Assembly (NCBI GenBank): GCA_019096065.1
Contig: JAGUCH010000001.1
Location: 7,068,001 to 7,132,000 of the forward strand
Direction of reading: 5' to 3'
From: Paracyclopina nana
Lineage: Eukaryota > Arthropoda > Copepoda > Cyclopoida > Cyclopettidae
Length of the DNA: 64,000 nt
In this document: positions 26,301 through 34,689 of the stretch, one piece after another
Layout: each line of letters starts with the position of its first letter
Position numbering within the stretch: the first letter of the stretch is position 1
Translations under genes and position numbers: made by a program
Notes under the pieces: generated by a model
The model's input: the letters and a program-made list of their open reading frames with translations, nothing else
Told to the model about the DNA's origin: nothing
Databases searched by the model: none

Positions 26301-28037
26301 CAAAAAGGCAGCAGCAGTTTCTCGCTGCCACACGAGCGGCTGTTTGGCAACTCGGCTTGGGAAAGGCTGTAAAAGTGAATTTTCGAGTAACGGTCAAAGC
26401 CTCCCGAGAGAGTTTGGAGCATCTGGATGACGAAGACGAGGATGCTTTCTTCTCCGCTGCTCAATTTCCGGTAAAATAAGTCTCGCTAGGGTTGTGGTCC
26501 TTGGTGCTCCTGCACTTTTACTGCGTCGGCAAACGGCGCCACAATCACAACAAATAGCACAATAATCTATTATCGAGTATGGTATTGCGCACAATGGGTA
26601 TCTGTCCAGTAGTTGGTATCATCTCCCCTTCAACAATAGCATTATGCACACAACAATTCAGCGCGCACATTTTTCAACATGCTGAATTGAAACTTGATCG
26701 GCAACATCAGTAGCAGCAACAGTTGAAATTATACTATTCGAATGAAAGTAATTTGGCTGGCAAAATTGGAATTCGATATCTTGATTAAAAATCGAGCAGC
26801 ACTCTCACTCTTGCTGAGCAGCAAAAATTGAGCAGATTTCCATCAGGAAAATGTAGAAACACCCGCGATTTGTAGCGAAGCCGCCATGATATCCATAAAT
26901 GTCATCAAACGGACGCTAATGAGCAGTGCATTTGGGCTCATCAGGAACAATAAATGGCTGTTGTTGCTGGGGTGGTGAATTTGGATTTCTGAAAGGAGGC
27001 GCCATCGGATGGGATTTATTCAAATGCTTAGTCGCCCCGCGCGACCCTATTAATCTATCTGGTATCTAGCGAAAGTGTCCCAGGATTATTATTGCTACGC
27101 GCCCAAGAACAACCACGGTGGGGAGCATGACGATGAAAAAATCCCGTACCTGATTCCCAACGCTGGATCCTCCAGAGGACTCTTGCCGCTGTTGCCACAA
27201 GTTGCCCACGATGTTGTCCAAGGACTTGGCCACCATCTGGTCAGGGTTCGGACATTTGACCCCCTGAAACAATAATAAGCAAAAAATATGTTCAATATTT
27301 GCCCAAATCTTATCGTGCGGAGCCCCCACAGTGAACTTTCTGGGTACCTCTCTCCTAATAATCATCGACGGTAATTATAATCGGCGTTGATCGAACTGAC
27401 CGTCTCTCCGATTTCACTTTTAATAGCTGCTGCCACTCTTCATCATCAACGCCAATCTGGTGGCCACGTTTTTCGCGTTTTTGAATTCGAGAACTGAGCA
27501 TCTCGTTTTCATTGATGATGGAGAGAAAGTGGAAAACAAGAGTGTTTGATCATCATCGTCGTCCTGGAGGACAGGATGTCTGACCATGGCAATAATAATG
27601 TTGACAATATTTTCATAAAACGCCAACGACGCGACAATAGAACAAACAATGGCTTCCTGAGACTTATCAGATTGATATTTGACCGGAAGATATTATTTGA
27701 CTTTTAAAGGGGCGTTGGCACACCTTATGCGGAATGATAACGGGGCTAAAACCTAAACATTGTTTGCTCAAGGGGCGAGCCAATAAAGCTATTTTTTCCA
27801 AATCTCTCTCCTGTGTTTGGTTACAAAATACAGGAGCAAGTCTAGGTATGTTTCAACCCCAGCAGCAGAGTAGCTCAAAAATAAATCGAGCTGTTCTAAG
27901 GGGGAACAGCTGAGATATCACACTAAATCTGCGCTAACCAACTATGTATGCCTTAGGGATTAAAGCGAGCTCTATTAAATTCTTCGGAGCTTTCTTACCA
28001 TGGCCATGGTTTCTCCGCCGGACGACTCCATCAGCAT
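8394..28037 (-). CDS. retn: retained / dead ringer, ARID3-family transcription factor (9 coding exons)
   Basis: Sequence-specific DNA-binding nuclear factor of the ARID3 family. Minus-strand coding exons, in transcript order: 27999-28037, 27150-27263, 24125-24256, 23395-23754, 17505-17577, 12233-12416, 11929-12170, 8568-9083 and 8394-8509. All junctions are GT-AG, phases agree, and the sum is 1776 nt (591 aa; human ARID3A is of similar size). The ARID spans about residues 207-316, from WSFEEQFKQLYEIDDNPKRK through INRLPIMAKQVLDLYELY to YTKYLYPYECLKRNLS. An acidic tract (DLEDEDEEDDE) follows in exon 8. The last exon gives the end of the REKLES domain, SLEINGTTYQGVLFAQ, which in the family mediates self-association and nuclear shuttling. 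I did not see a classical REKLES heptad. The weakest call is the 13-residue first exon, chosen because its ATG precedes a GTAAG donor in the right phase. Introns of 58 bp and 62 bp contrast with one of about 6 kb. Confidence 0.93.
9084..11928. other. retained intron 7; no gene recognised
   Basis: This intron lies between the exon that completes the ARID and the acidic exon. It holds only short open frames without family motifs. I see no repeat with clear ends. Confidence 0.55.
12417..14784. other. part of retained intron 5; no gene recognised
   Basis: The stretch holds several short open frames but nothing recognisable. Around 14245-14275 there is a TAATTA homeodomain core beside an octamer-like ATGCTAAT, which may be regulatory or chance. 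Confidence 0.45.
14785..15520 (+). pseudogene. OTU-domain cysteine protease, broken copy inside a retained intron
   Basis: The uninterrupted reading frame starts at an ATG at 14785 with a glutamine-rich N-terminus (residues 8-20). It then shows the OTU active-site block PGDGNCFLHALLDQL (Asp57, Cys60) and a GEFADQIFIQLSAEVLNRKL segment. OTU proteins are deubiquitinases that use this Cys together with a C-terminal His. Here the frame meets a TAA at 15256-15258. About 60 bp later the reading shifts by one base into a frame encoding YNPHYQSI, the expected catalytic His block (His codon 15326-15328), followed by a basic tail ending KRRR and a stop by 15520. The copy has no introns and lies antisense to its host gene. 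A retrocopy or transposon-linked OTU gene is likely. Alternatives are a sequencing error plus readthrough, or a small intron across 15256-15320, for which I see no good splice sites. Confidence 0.75.
15521..17504. other. rest of retained intron 5; no gene recognised
   Basis: Next to the OTU copy, 15555-15650 carries repeated GATTCGC/GAATCGC words in both orientations. A GCA triplet run near 16972-16988 and a GA dinucleotide run at 17029-17044 are the only other clear structures. No exon-like frame is visible. Confidence 0.5.
17029..17044. repeat. GA dinucleotide microsatellite
   Basis: Eight uninterrupted GA units, continued imperfectly downstream. It is intronic within retained. Confidence 0.85.
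17578..22575. other. left part of retained intron 4; no gene recognised
   Basis: This is most of the largest retained intron. It holds scattered short frames, a TG run at 19923-19941, and no recognisable exon, RNA gene or bounded repeat before the MITE at 22576. Confidence 0.5.
19923..19941. repeat. TG dinucleotide microsatellite
   Basis: An uninterrupted TG run of nine and a half units inside the large retained intron. It creates a spurious open frame over it. Confidence 0.85.
22576..22959 (+). mobile_element. MITE family A, copy 1 (384 bp)
   Basis: The ends are inverted copies of AGCTTGTTCTCATAAA. Internally the element is an imperfect palindrome: GATTGGAACCAAATTTGGAG on the left pairs with its reverse complement on the right. 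A second copy of the same length, 384 bp and in opposite orientation, lies at 46285-46668. There is no coding capacity. AAT occurs just outside both ends, which may be a 3-bp target duplication, but the second copy does not show it. Confidence 0.88.
24257..27149. other. retained intron 2; no gene recognised
   Basis: The intron contains several short frames open on both strands (for example near 26225-26600), which argues for chance rather than coding. I see no bounded repeat. Confidence 0.5.
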
Positions 28038-28450
28038 ATTCTGTAACGCTAGGTGGAGTTGCTGTCGTTTGCTTGTTTCACTCTGTCTCAGCCCTCGTTG
28101 GTGATCAAAATGATGTCAATGAAAGGAATGATGATGATTGTCCGTCCACACCAGCTCATTGGGAACTTTTTGCTGCTTGCTGCAGCTGAATTGATCAGCT
28201 TTGCGGGCCGGTCTTTGCTTGCTGGCCCGCGAAGAAGCGCGGAGTGGCGGCCAACGGCGATTCGCGCCGCAACGCGCCGTCTCCACGCGCTCGGCTCAGC
28301 TTGGACAGCTGATATCACTCGGAGGTGGAGCCTACGCGATATCAAGTGATATCAAACGGCCGATGAGAGGGCCGTTTCGCCATTGGTCCGTCCAACGGAC
28401 CTCCTATGCTGCCATCCCATCAAATGATGCTAGACCATGATCAGAGCACC
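28038..28450 (-). promoter_or_regulatory. GC-rich 5' region of retained
   Basis: Directly upstream of the proposed retained ATG the sequence becomes distinctly GC- and CpG-rich (about 28200-28400) compared with its AT-rich surroundings. It contains repeated GATATC words and a CCAATGG on the minus strand. This fits a promoter or 5' untranslated first exon. The transcription start itself is not visible. Confidence 0.45.
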
Positions 28451-28529
28451 CCAAGGAAGACAATAAATAAAAATGCCAAACAATTGACAAATCGGTGTTT
28501 GACCACCCTTGCTCAGGATTAGAGCCTAC

Positions 28530-28543
28530 TCGCGATATCGCGA
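28530..28543. promoter_or_regulatory. perfect 14-bp palindrome TCGCGATATCGCGA
   Basis: The sequence is an exact palindrome about 490 bp upstream of the proposed retained start codon. The nearby GC-rich block holds related CGATATC words. It could bind a dimeric promoter factor; no specific factor is claimed. Confidence 0.4.
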
Positions 28544-28799
28544 AAGTGATTCAGCACCTTGGTGTTGTGCACGCGAGCGATCACAATCCTTCATGTTGTT
28601 ATTGTAGCTCTCGTTTATAAATCTTACTTTTTGTGACACGTTCGCATTAGCGGAGACTTGTTCAGCAATAATATTATCCTCCGCGTGATCGGGGTCACTT
28701 CTGCTCTTTTCGTTGTGCTGTAGCTTTTTAAGCCTTTGGTGATTTATTGGGAGTGTTTCCTGTTTTAACAACGCTCAAGGTATCCTCTGCTTCCAATGT

Positions 28800-29331
28800 T
28801 TTGTAGATATGCTGGAAATGAGCATCACTTTTACATTTGTGGTTGCCCAATCGGCCGCCAGGATCGCGCTAGTACAAGTCCAAGGAGAGGTGAAGAGACT
28901 ACAGCGCCATCTAGCTTTTCCTTAAAACATTTTTCAAAAAAAGGAAACAAAACCCTAATTTTTCTCTTTGTTCCTTTAGACCAATTTCCCTTAATATTAA
29001 CGAAATGCCGTTTTGTTTCTGTATCACGATAAATTGAAGGATTGCTGCCTTGCCATTATCAATCAGTTACACTAAAACTTTTTAAAAGGGACCGAAGCAT
29101 AATTTGCAAAGGTTTATCATGATTTCAGCCTATAATATGTATGCTAAACGTAAAGTTGACATTTCATGCGAAAGTTAAAGTCGCGTCATTTATTGTTTCA
29201 TCTTTCCATCATTTTTTGTTAGACCTTTTTCATTATTGGAGGAATTGCAGTTTTTAAAAGGAGAGGTTGCGTTATAACAATAGAAAATGATGCGCTTACG
29301 AAAAATCGAGCGTTGTTTTTCAAGGCGCTCT
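28800..29331. other. spacer between the retained upstream region and the unknown ORF pair
   Basis: AT-rich sequence with no recognised gene, repeat or RNA. Confidence 0.5.
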
Positions 29332-29746
29332 CTATTTGAAATAAGTATATTTTACGCTGTATGCGAAAAAACTTGATTCATCAATCCGAAAATGGATGAA
29401 TTGTAAAAGCATTTCTTTTTTTGTATTTCCCATTTTAAGCCAAACTTTCCAAAAGACTTGTGTGTCATCATCCATAGAAGATAGACGTTGAATCATTTCG
29501 ATCCGTTTTTTCAGACAACGTAACAAAAATCAAAATAAAGTCCGTCAAATCGGAGCAACCTAAAATATCGATCAACTCTAAAGCTTCCAACGGAGATGTC
29601 AGCGGACCTTGGTCATGATTGAACTCTGCAGCAAAAAGCGGATGCTCATCGGCATACTTGCACTCGGCGGGTGAGCATTTTACGGATATTTTTATTCTCT
29701 GGTAAAATATGGCACGCATTTCCGGATCAGTTCTTTTTGTCAGCAT
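29332..29746 (-). pseudogene. unrecognised protein fragment in two overlapping frames
   Basis: On the minus strand an ORF starts at the ATG at 29746, overlapping the Hey stop codon, and runs to 29468. A second ORF in a neighbouring frame (29526-29332) takes over where the first loses protein-like character. The junction lies at a T-rich run near 29520-29530. The first reads PLTSPLEALELIDILGC with helix-like composition; the second continues CLKKRIEMIQRLSSMDDD and ends with a tyrosine-rich tail. The composition on each side of the shift looks more protein-like than most random frames here. I do not recognise the family. It may be a decayed gene or TE fragment, part of the Hey 3' untranslated region, or chance. 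Confidence 0.3.
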
Positions 29747-30630
29747 GCCATTTCGGCTCCCCAGGGTCGGTATGGCTTGCTTGAGCTCAAATTCAGGTAG
29801 CTTGGATTGCTTGAAGGAGAAGTTGTCGACTCGTGCTCAGGTCCTTGGCTGCCCAGCAGCGAAGGGTGATGTGGATAAGGCAGCATGATCGGGTTCGCTT
29901 GAACACTGGCGGTAAAACCAATTGGAGCCGTGGCCGTCATGGTCATCGTGTAATTCGTGGGGGATGCTGTTGAGTTGTTGGTGCTTTGGCTACTTCTCGG
30001 ACAGTAGAAGGGATCGAAAACCTCCTTCTCGTAGCCATAAGCTCCATGCGGAGGAGGAGGAGGCTGATATGGTCCCCAAGATCCGGGATAGTTTCCGGAA
30101 GATGGTGGTGGTGGGGGCGGCGGGGCCGCGGCTGGCGAAACATGAACAGGATTGGACGATCGCTGAGTTATGAACATTTGGAGATGAGACATGAGCCGGA
30201 TCCTTAATGGATCCTGAGCATCCATGCCCTCCACTGAGACCAGATATCGGCTCACTTCGGCTGCACATTCGCGAAAGCCGACTCCATGGTAGTCCCGTGC
30301 GACCCTGGAGTTGTCCACGTAGCCCATGTTGTTGGCTGAAATAGTCTTGAGGTGATCCACGGTCATCTGCAGTATTTCTGCCTTTTCTAGCTTGGCAGAT
30401 CCCGATTTCTCTAACGCCTGTGGCACCAGCCTTTTGAGCTCGGAAAGTGAGGTGTTGATTCGATCTCGCCTCCTTTTCTCGATGATGCCCCTTCTTCGTT
30501 TTCTTGATGGATTCCCCAGATTTGATGAGGAATGTGGTGTATGGTTTCTGGCCAAATCCTCATCGGAGCACGAGTCGCTGTCTGTTCCATTTTGAGTTAC
30601 TGTAGTGATATGGTGATGATAGTGGTTCAT
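29740..30630 (-). CDS. Hey: Hey, bHLH-Orange transcriptional repressor with YRPW motif
   Basis: A single uninterrupted 296-residue reading frame. Hey proteins are nuclear repressors, typically direct Notch targets, that bind E-box DNA as dimers and recruit co-repressors. The basic region and helix-loop-helix (about residues 43-98) reads [20 protein letters not shown]. The Gly48 position, where Hairy and E(spl) proteins have Pro, marks the Hey subfamily. The Orange domain (about 115-160) contains [21 protein letters not shown] proline-rich stretch follows. The C-terminus has YRPW at 287-290 but ends GAEMAC instead of the usual GTE(I/V)GAF. The start at 30630 gives an acidic and serine-rich N-terminus as in the family. 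The lack of introns is odd, since fly and vertebrate Hey genes are split. A weak TATA-like TTTAAATA lies at 30690-30697. Confidence 0.94.
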   Translation of the reverse strand: MNHYHHHITTVTQNGTDSDSCSDEDLARNHTPHSSSNLGNPSRKRRRGIIEKRRRDRINTSLSELKRLVPQALEKSGSAKLEKAEILQMTVDHLKTISANNMGYVDNSRVARDYHGVGFRECAAEVSRYLVSVEGMDAQDPLRIRLMSHLQMFITQRSSNPVHVSPAAAPPPPPPPSSGNYPGSWGPYQPPPPPHGAYGYEKEVFDPFYCPRSSQSTNNSTASPTNYTMTMTATAPIGFTASVQANPIMLPYPHHPSLLGSQGPEHESTTSPSSNPSYLNLSSSKPYRPWGAEMAC

Positions 30631-30689
30631 GGCTGCTTCCTCTCTGGACGGTGACTAGAGTGAGAATGACGACCACTAGTGGATTGGGG

Positions 30690-30697
30690 TATTTAAA
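30690..30697 (-). promoter_or_regulatory. possible TATA-like element of Hey
   Basis: TTTAAATA on the minus strand, 60 bp upstream of the Hey ATG. The distance allows a short 5' untranslated region. The match to the TATA consensus is imperfect. Confidence 0.3.
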
Positions 30698-31143
30698 CGA
30701 GCATAGCATCAAAACACATTTTTCACGAGCGAGGGACCGTGGGAGCGAGTGGTGAGACTTTCGCTTATTGGCATAAGTTCTCGTAGCCACCGTAGATGAA
30801 CAGCGGGCGCTTTCCCTAACACCGAGCGTTTGAAAGCAAATGTTAGTAATGTACCAGGATAAATTGATTTCTTTCTTCGTCCAAATTGCGTCCTCTTCCC
30901 AAAACTTATTTGCTTATTTCTTAAACCCTTCAGATTTATACACTCGTTCTGCTGATTTTTACCTCTTCAGATTTAATAATTTATTGTGAAAAAAAATTAA
31001 CTTTCAATTTACGAAGCATTGCAGTACTTTGGATATTGCTTTAAGCCCCTTAAGAAATATTAAATTTCGTAATTCGGCACTAAGGCGATTCCCGAAGCTT
31101 TCCAAATCTCGTAGATGGCAGTATTACAAAGGCTCAGTATATA

Positions 31144-31863
31144 CAGTCTGTCCCGTAGATTTCTGTACACTTTGAAATCAAAAGTTTGTGTTACAAATTC
31201 GGGAAATATTAGACACAATGGATATCATTGGAAAGCTTGAATCTTTTGCCATCTTTTTTTGCTTCAATGGATAAAAGAAATTAAAAGTAAAAAAATGAGA
31301 AAACTTAATTTTCCTGAAGTACCCTTAATTTTTCTCCCAAAAAAGCAAATTTGCCAAAATCGGCTATCATTGACCAAATTTTCAGCTAAGCTAATCCTGG
31401 CTATTTTTTTTGACATTTTTTCATCAAAAAAAAATCTTGCAGCCTGTGCTGGCTCATCAGAAAGGTGGATGATTCAAAAGGATATTTTTCAGTAAAAAAA
31501 AGACAATAAGGCCACTGCCTACTAAAAAAGTTTCAAAATTAGTGTTTTAAACATCACATCTTTGGGATTTTTTGTTTATGAAGATCAAATGTTTAACCAA
31601 TTTTATGTGAAATTGAATAAATAATTTTTTTGTGAAAGTGACTTTTCATCAAAAAAATCAGTGAAAATGGGCGTGAATTTGGAGTAACTATCAATTTTGA
31701 GGTCTAAATCTAAATTTGAATTAATACTTTTTAAAAATCTCAAAACTAAAAAAGATGGCTTAAGTTTCAAGCTTTCCAACAGTATCCATTGTGTCGAGTA
31801 TTTCCAGAAGTTTTAACACAAACTTTTGATTTCAAAGTGTACAGAAATCTACGGGACAGACTG
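31144..31863. mobile_element. non-autonomous DNA transposon, TA-flanked (family C, 720 bp)
   Basis: The left end, CAGTCTGTCCCGTAGATTTC, is repeated in inverted form at the right end, and the inverted match runs for about 50 bp. TA lies on both sides, as expected for Tc1/mariner-type insertion, and such elements often begin CAGT. There is no transposase frame. The subterminal block around GGAAAGCTTGAA is shared with the element at 33933-34320. Confidence 0.87.
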
Positions 31864-32280
31864 TATTGTTATGTCGCGGGAGTGGATTATCGATCCGAAT
31901 TCGTTTGGCGTGTGTCCGAGTAAGAATCCGATCGATATTTATTGTTATTATGGCGCACACACAACATCTACATAGAAAACGTCTGATCAATTCTAATTCT
32001 CTTGTTAAGCTGCTAATTAAGGTTATTGCTCACGTGGGAGTCGTTTAATTAAAGAATAGAGAAGCATATGTATTGAGTTGTCATCTGTTTTTTAGCGTAC
32101 AAAGTGCTTGCTCGAGTACAAAACATTAAGTTTTACTGATCTTTCTCGCAAAATCAGCCTTTTTCTAAAAATTGCGCAAATTATGTCACAAGACGAAGAA
32201 TCGATTTCTTTCATAATAACTATATAGTAGTTTCTTTCGACAGATTGTATTCATAAATTGTCCTTTGTGAACTATGTGCA

Positions 32281-32303
32281 TTCCCACGTATGTCGCGTGG
32301 GAA
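32281..32303. promoter_or_regulatory. inverted pair of CSL/Su(H) consensus sites
   Basis: TTCCCACG (32281-32288) and CGTGGGAA (32296-32303) are exact reverse complements separated by 7 bp. CGTGGGAA matches the high-affinity Su(H)/CSL consensus YGTGRGAA. The pair is 1.65 kb upstream of the Hey ATG and 46 bp upstream of the proposed JTB ATG. The orientation is outward from the spacer, and the spacing is shorter than in the classical Notch paired site. Function is inference. Confidence 0.45.
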
Positions 32304-32348
32304 AGCCTTAAACTAGAGAAAAGGGACGCCGTCAATTCTCATTCTAGG

Positions 32349-34672
32349 ATGGACGCGGATCGATTCATCGATTTTTTGTGACTCATGATTGTTTAATCTC
32401 ACTTCAAAGAAAACAACAAGGCTTGAAAAAAATCAATTAGTTGGTACGAAATTTAGCCGATCCCCTCGGACGAAGTGTGTTCAGTTGTTGCGAAAAGAGG
32501 AGCAACAAATTGCAAACACAAGACCGAACTTTGGTCGTACACGTGTTCGACTTTCTTTGCAGTTTATCCATTGTCATCATCATATTGGAGTCACGTCATT
32601 TGCACACCGTCGATGAAGATATTCACGATTGGCACCCGGATTTGAAGGCTAAATTGACGCCCGACGACAAATGCTGGAAAAACGAAACATTCAATATCAT
32701 CGAAAAGTGCGATTTATGCACTGGTAAGCTATTTTTCCCGATATATCGATACAGCTGCTGATATTAAAAAGAACGGAGCGTAGAGAGCACTCGCTTGGAT
32801 TTGGAGGAGTGTGTGAGAAAATCTTGTTTCCTCGAGCTCTTCCATTGCTTTAAATGCCAATTTCCAACGCAGTTGGTATTGGGTACGCTTCGAGGCTGTC
32901 ACGTTGTTTAATACGGCTTTTCTTTACAAAATACAATAGCGTGATAGCAATTAATGCAGCCACTTATACGGGGCCAGTGTATTGAGTAGATTCTTTTTTC
33001 TAGCATGCTTTGAAATACCGTTGTCCTGTTGCATAAAATAGTTATTTAGACCCTTTATAGGTTTCCGTCACCTTTGACCGTTAAAGATAAATGGGAAAGT
33101 AGAAAAGTGCGCTAGGAGAATAAAAGCCTGTTGGTTCCCAAAGTCTCATTCTTATTTTATTTTCTCTAGCAACGCTTTTAGTGCTACAATAATAATGCTT
33201 GGAAAGCTGTGAATGCTTCAGCTGCCATCGCCTTAAGCTGCCAAAAACATTTTTTTCAATGTAGATTTGCACTCAAGTGTCAGTCTTGAGTAATGAAATG
33301 ACATTTCTCTTTGAGCCAAAAAAGTGCAATTCCACTAAGTTTTCTACGCTGTACTCTTGTAAATGTCATACTGCCAAAGTTCTTCAAAAAAAACACGCTG
33401 CCTAATTACCAATGTCTCCTAAGATGGAAACCCAGGCCTGTGTCAATATATCATGGCTGCAATGCGATCTTTTTGTTTTCCCAATACTCATCGCATAACG
33501 AGCAATTGTTGCAGAAAGCCTGTACTCAGCCGGCCCTCTCATGCTGCCAATTCAACTACAAAATCTCATCTGATGCTACTCCTTCCATAAGTGCCATTTT
33601 TTTCTTCTCCTCTCTTAGATATCTTTTACCAGAAAGAGAGCAGTTCGTGCTTCCAATTTTGGCCATAGTTGTGTTTGTCAAGAATGTTCTTTTCTGCAAA
33701 AGCAGAGACGAGTCTCGATTGCTTTCCTCAGATTTGATGATATAATTTTCCATTTTAGAGGAGGAGATAGCAAAAAAAGAGCCAGTGGTTTGCGTTGCCA
33801 AGGGCCAAAAAGAGCTTGTCGAGTGTATGAAATCACAGAAAAAAGCGTTCAGGAGGTGAGCACCTTAATCTTATTTCTAATGTATATTTGCCAACTGAGG
33901 CCAATTGTTTTCAAGGAATAAGCGTTTTTCTACCGTCTGACCGTTCAAAATTGGACGGTGCGGGAATCAAAAGTTTTTGTTATGATTTCATGAATTTTGA
34001 GGCTTAATGGGTATCGTTGGAAAGCTTGAACCTTTGGACATCTTTTTTGTTTTCTGACAAAATGAAAAATATTATTGAGAATTCCGCGTGACAGCAAAAA
34101 TAAATCATGCATCAGTTTTTTCGTGACAATTTTCTGGGTTGACTTGGGAAAAATGAATTTTCCCGGTTTATTCCTCTTTCAATTGATTTTTTCTACTTTT
34201 ACAGAAAAGATGGAAAAAGGCTCAATCTTTCCAACGATATCATTTAAAAGTCCTGTATATATTGAATATGTGACAAAAAGTATAGATTTCCGTACCGTCC
34301 AATTTTGAACGGTCAGACTGTATATTTGACAAGTTTTTGATGCATCTCTAATGTATTAGCAAGCTCAGAAAAAACACTCTGAGAGGTGTTGCTCTCGTGA
34401 TATTTCATCATTTAGGGAAATGACTATTAAGTTCGGCTCTCCAACTTAATTATTTAGGCAGAGTTACTTTTGATTCACCATGAGGACTCTATGCACATCT
34501 CTCTTTCAGCTGCGATCGTGTAGAGTGGGTCGAAGAACGCCGATTTTGGACATTTGAAGGACTACTAACGTTGATAGGATTGATGAGTGGATTAGCTGTA
34601 TTCATTCGGCAAAAGCAGTTGGACCATCGAATGTATCAGAGAATCCAGCGACAAATTGCATCAGGAGTTTAA
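32349..34672 (+). CDS. JTB: JTB (jumping translocation breakpoint protein) homologue
   Basis: Small type I membrane protein; the family has been linked to mitochondria and to cytokinesis. Exons: 32349-32377 (proposed), 32563-32723, 33759-33855 and 34510-34672, totalling 450 nt or 149 aa (human JTB is 146). A hydrophobic N-terminal segment LSIVIIILES acts as signal peptide. The luminal part has paired cysteines (CWKNETFNIIEKCDLC, VVC, VEC, SCDR). Then come the family block RRFWTFEG, a transmembrane helix GLLTLIGLMSGLAVFI and the basic tail RQKQLDHRMYQRIQRQI. Exons 2-4 have good GT-AG sites and matching phases. Exon 1 is inferred: it supplies the only nearby ATG in phase, but its donor (GTGACT) is weak. 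Intron 2 of the coding part contains a TA-flanked MITE. The stop lies 17 bp before the GSTCD start. Confidence 0.88.
33933..34320. mobile_element. TA-flanked MITE in a JTB intron (family C relative, 388 bp)
   Basis: The inverted ends read CTGACCGTTCAAAATTGGAC and its reverse complement. TA borders both sides. The subterminal sequence resembles the 720-bp element at 31144-31863 (shared GGAAAGCTTGAA block and TCTGTC/TCTGAC termini). No coding capacity. It sits between JTB coding exons 3 and 4. Confidence 0.85.
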
Positions 34673-34689
34673 ATTAATTCAGTCTCAAG

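Noticed and set aside
26225-26594. Open frames on both strands in a retained intron, resembling an acidic protein
   Set aside because: Openness on both strands, no motif, and no splice sites linking it to other exons.
32441-32562. N-terminal extension of JTB exon 2 as a continuous start
   Set aside because: The frame opens with TTG, not ATG, and contains a good splice acceptor (TTTCTTTGCAG) at 32562, so the true start should be in an upstream exon.
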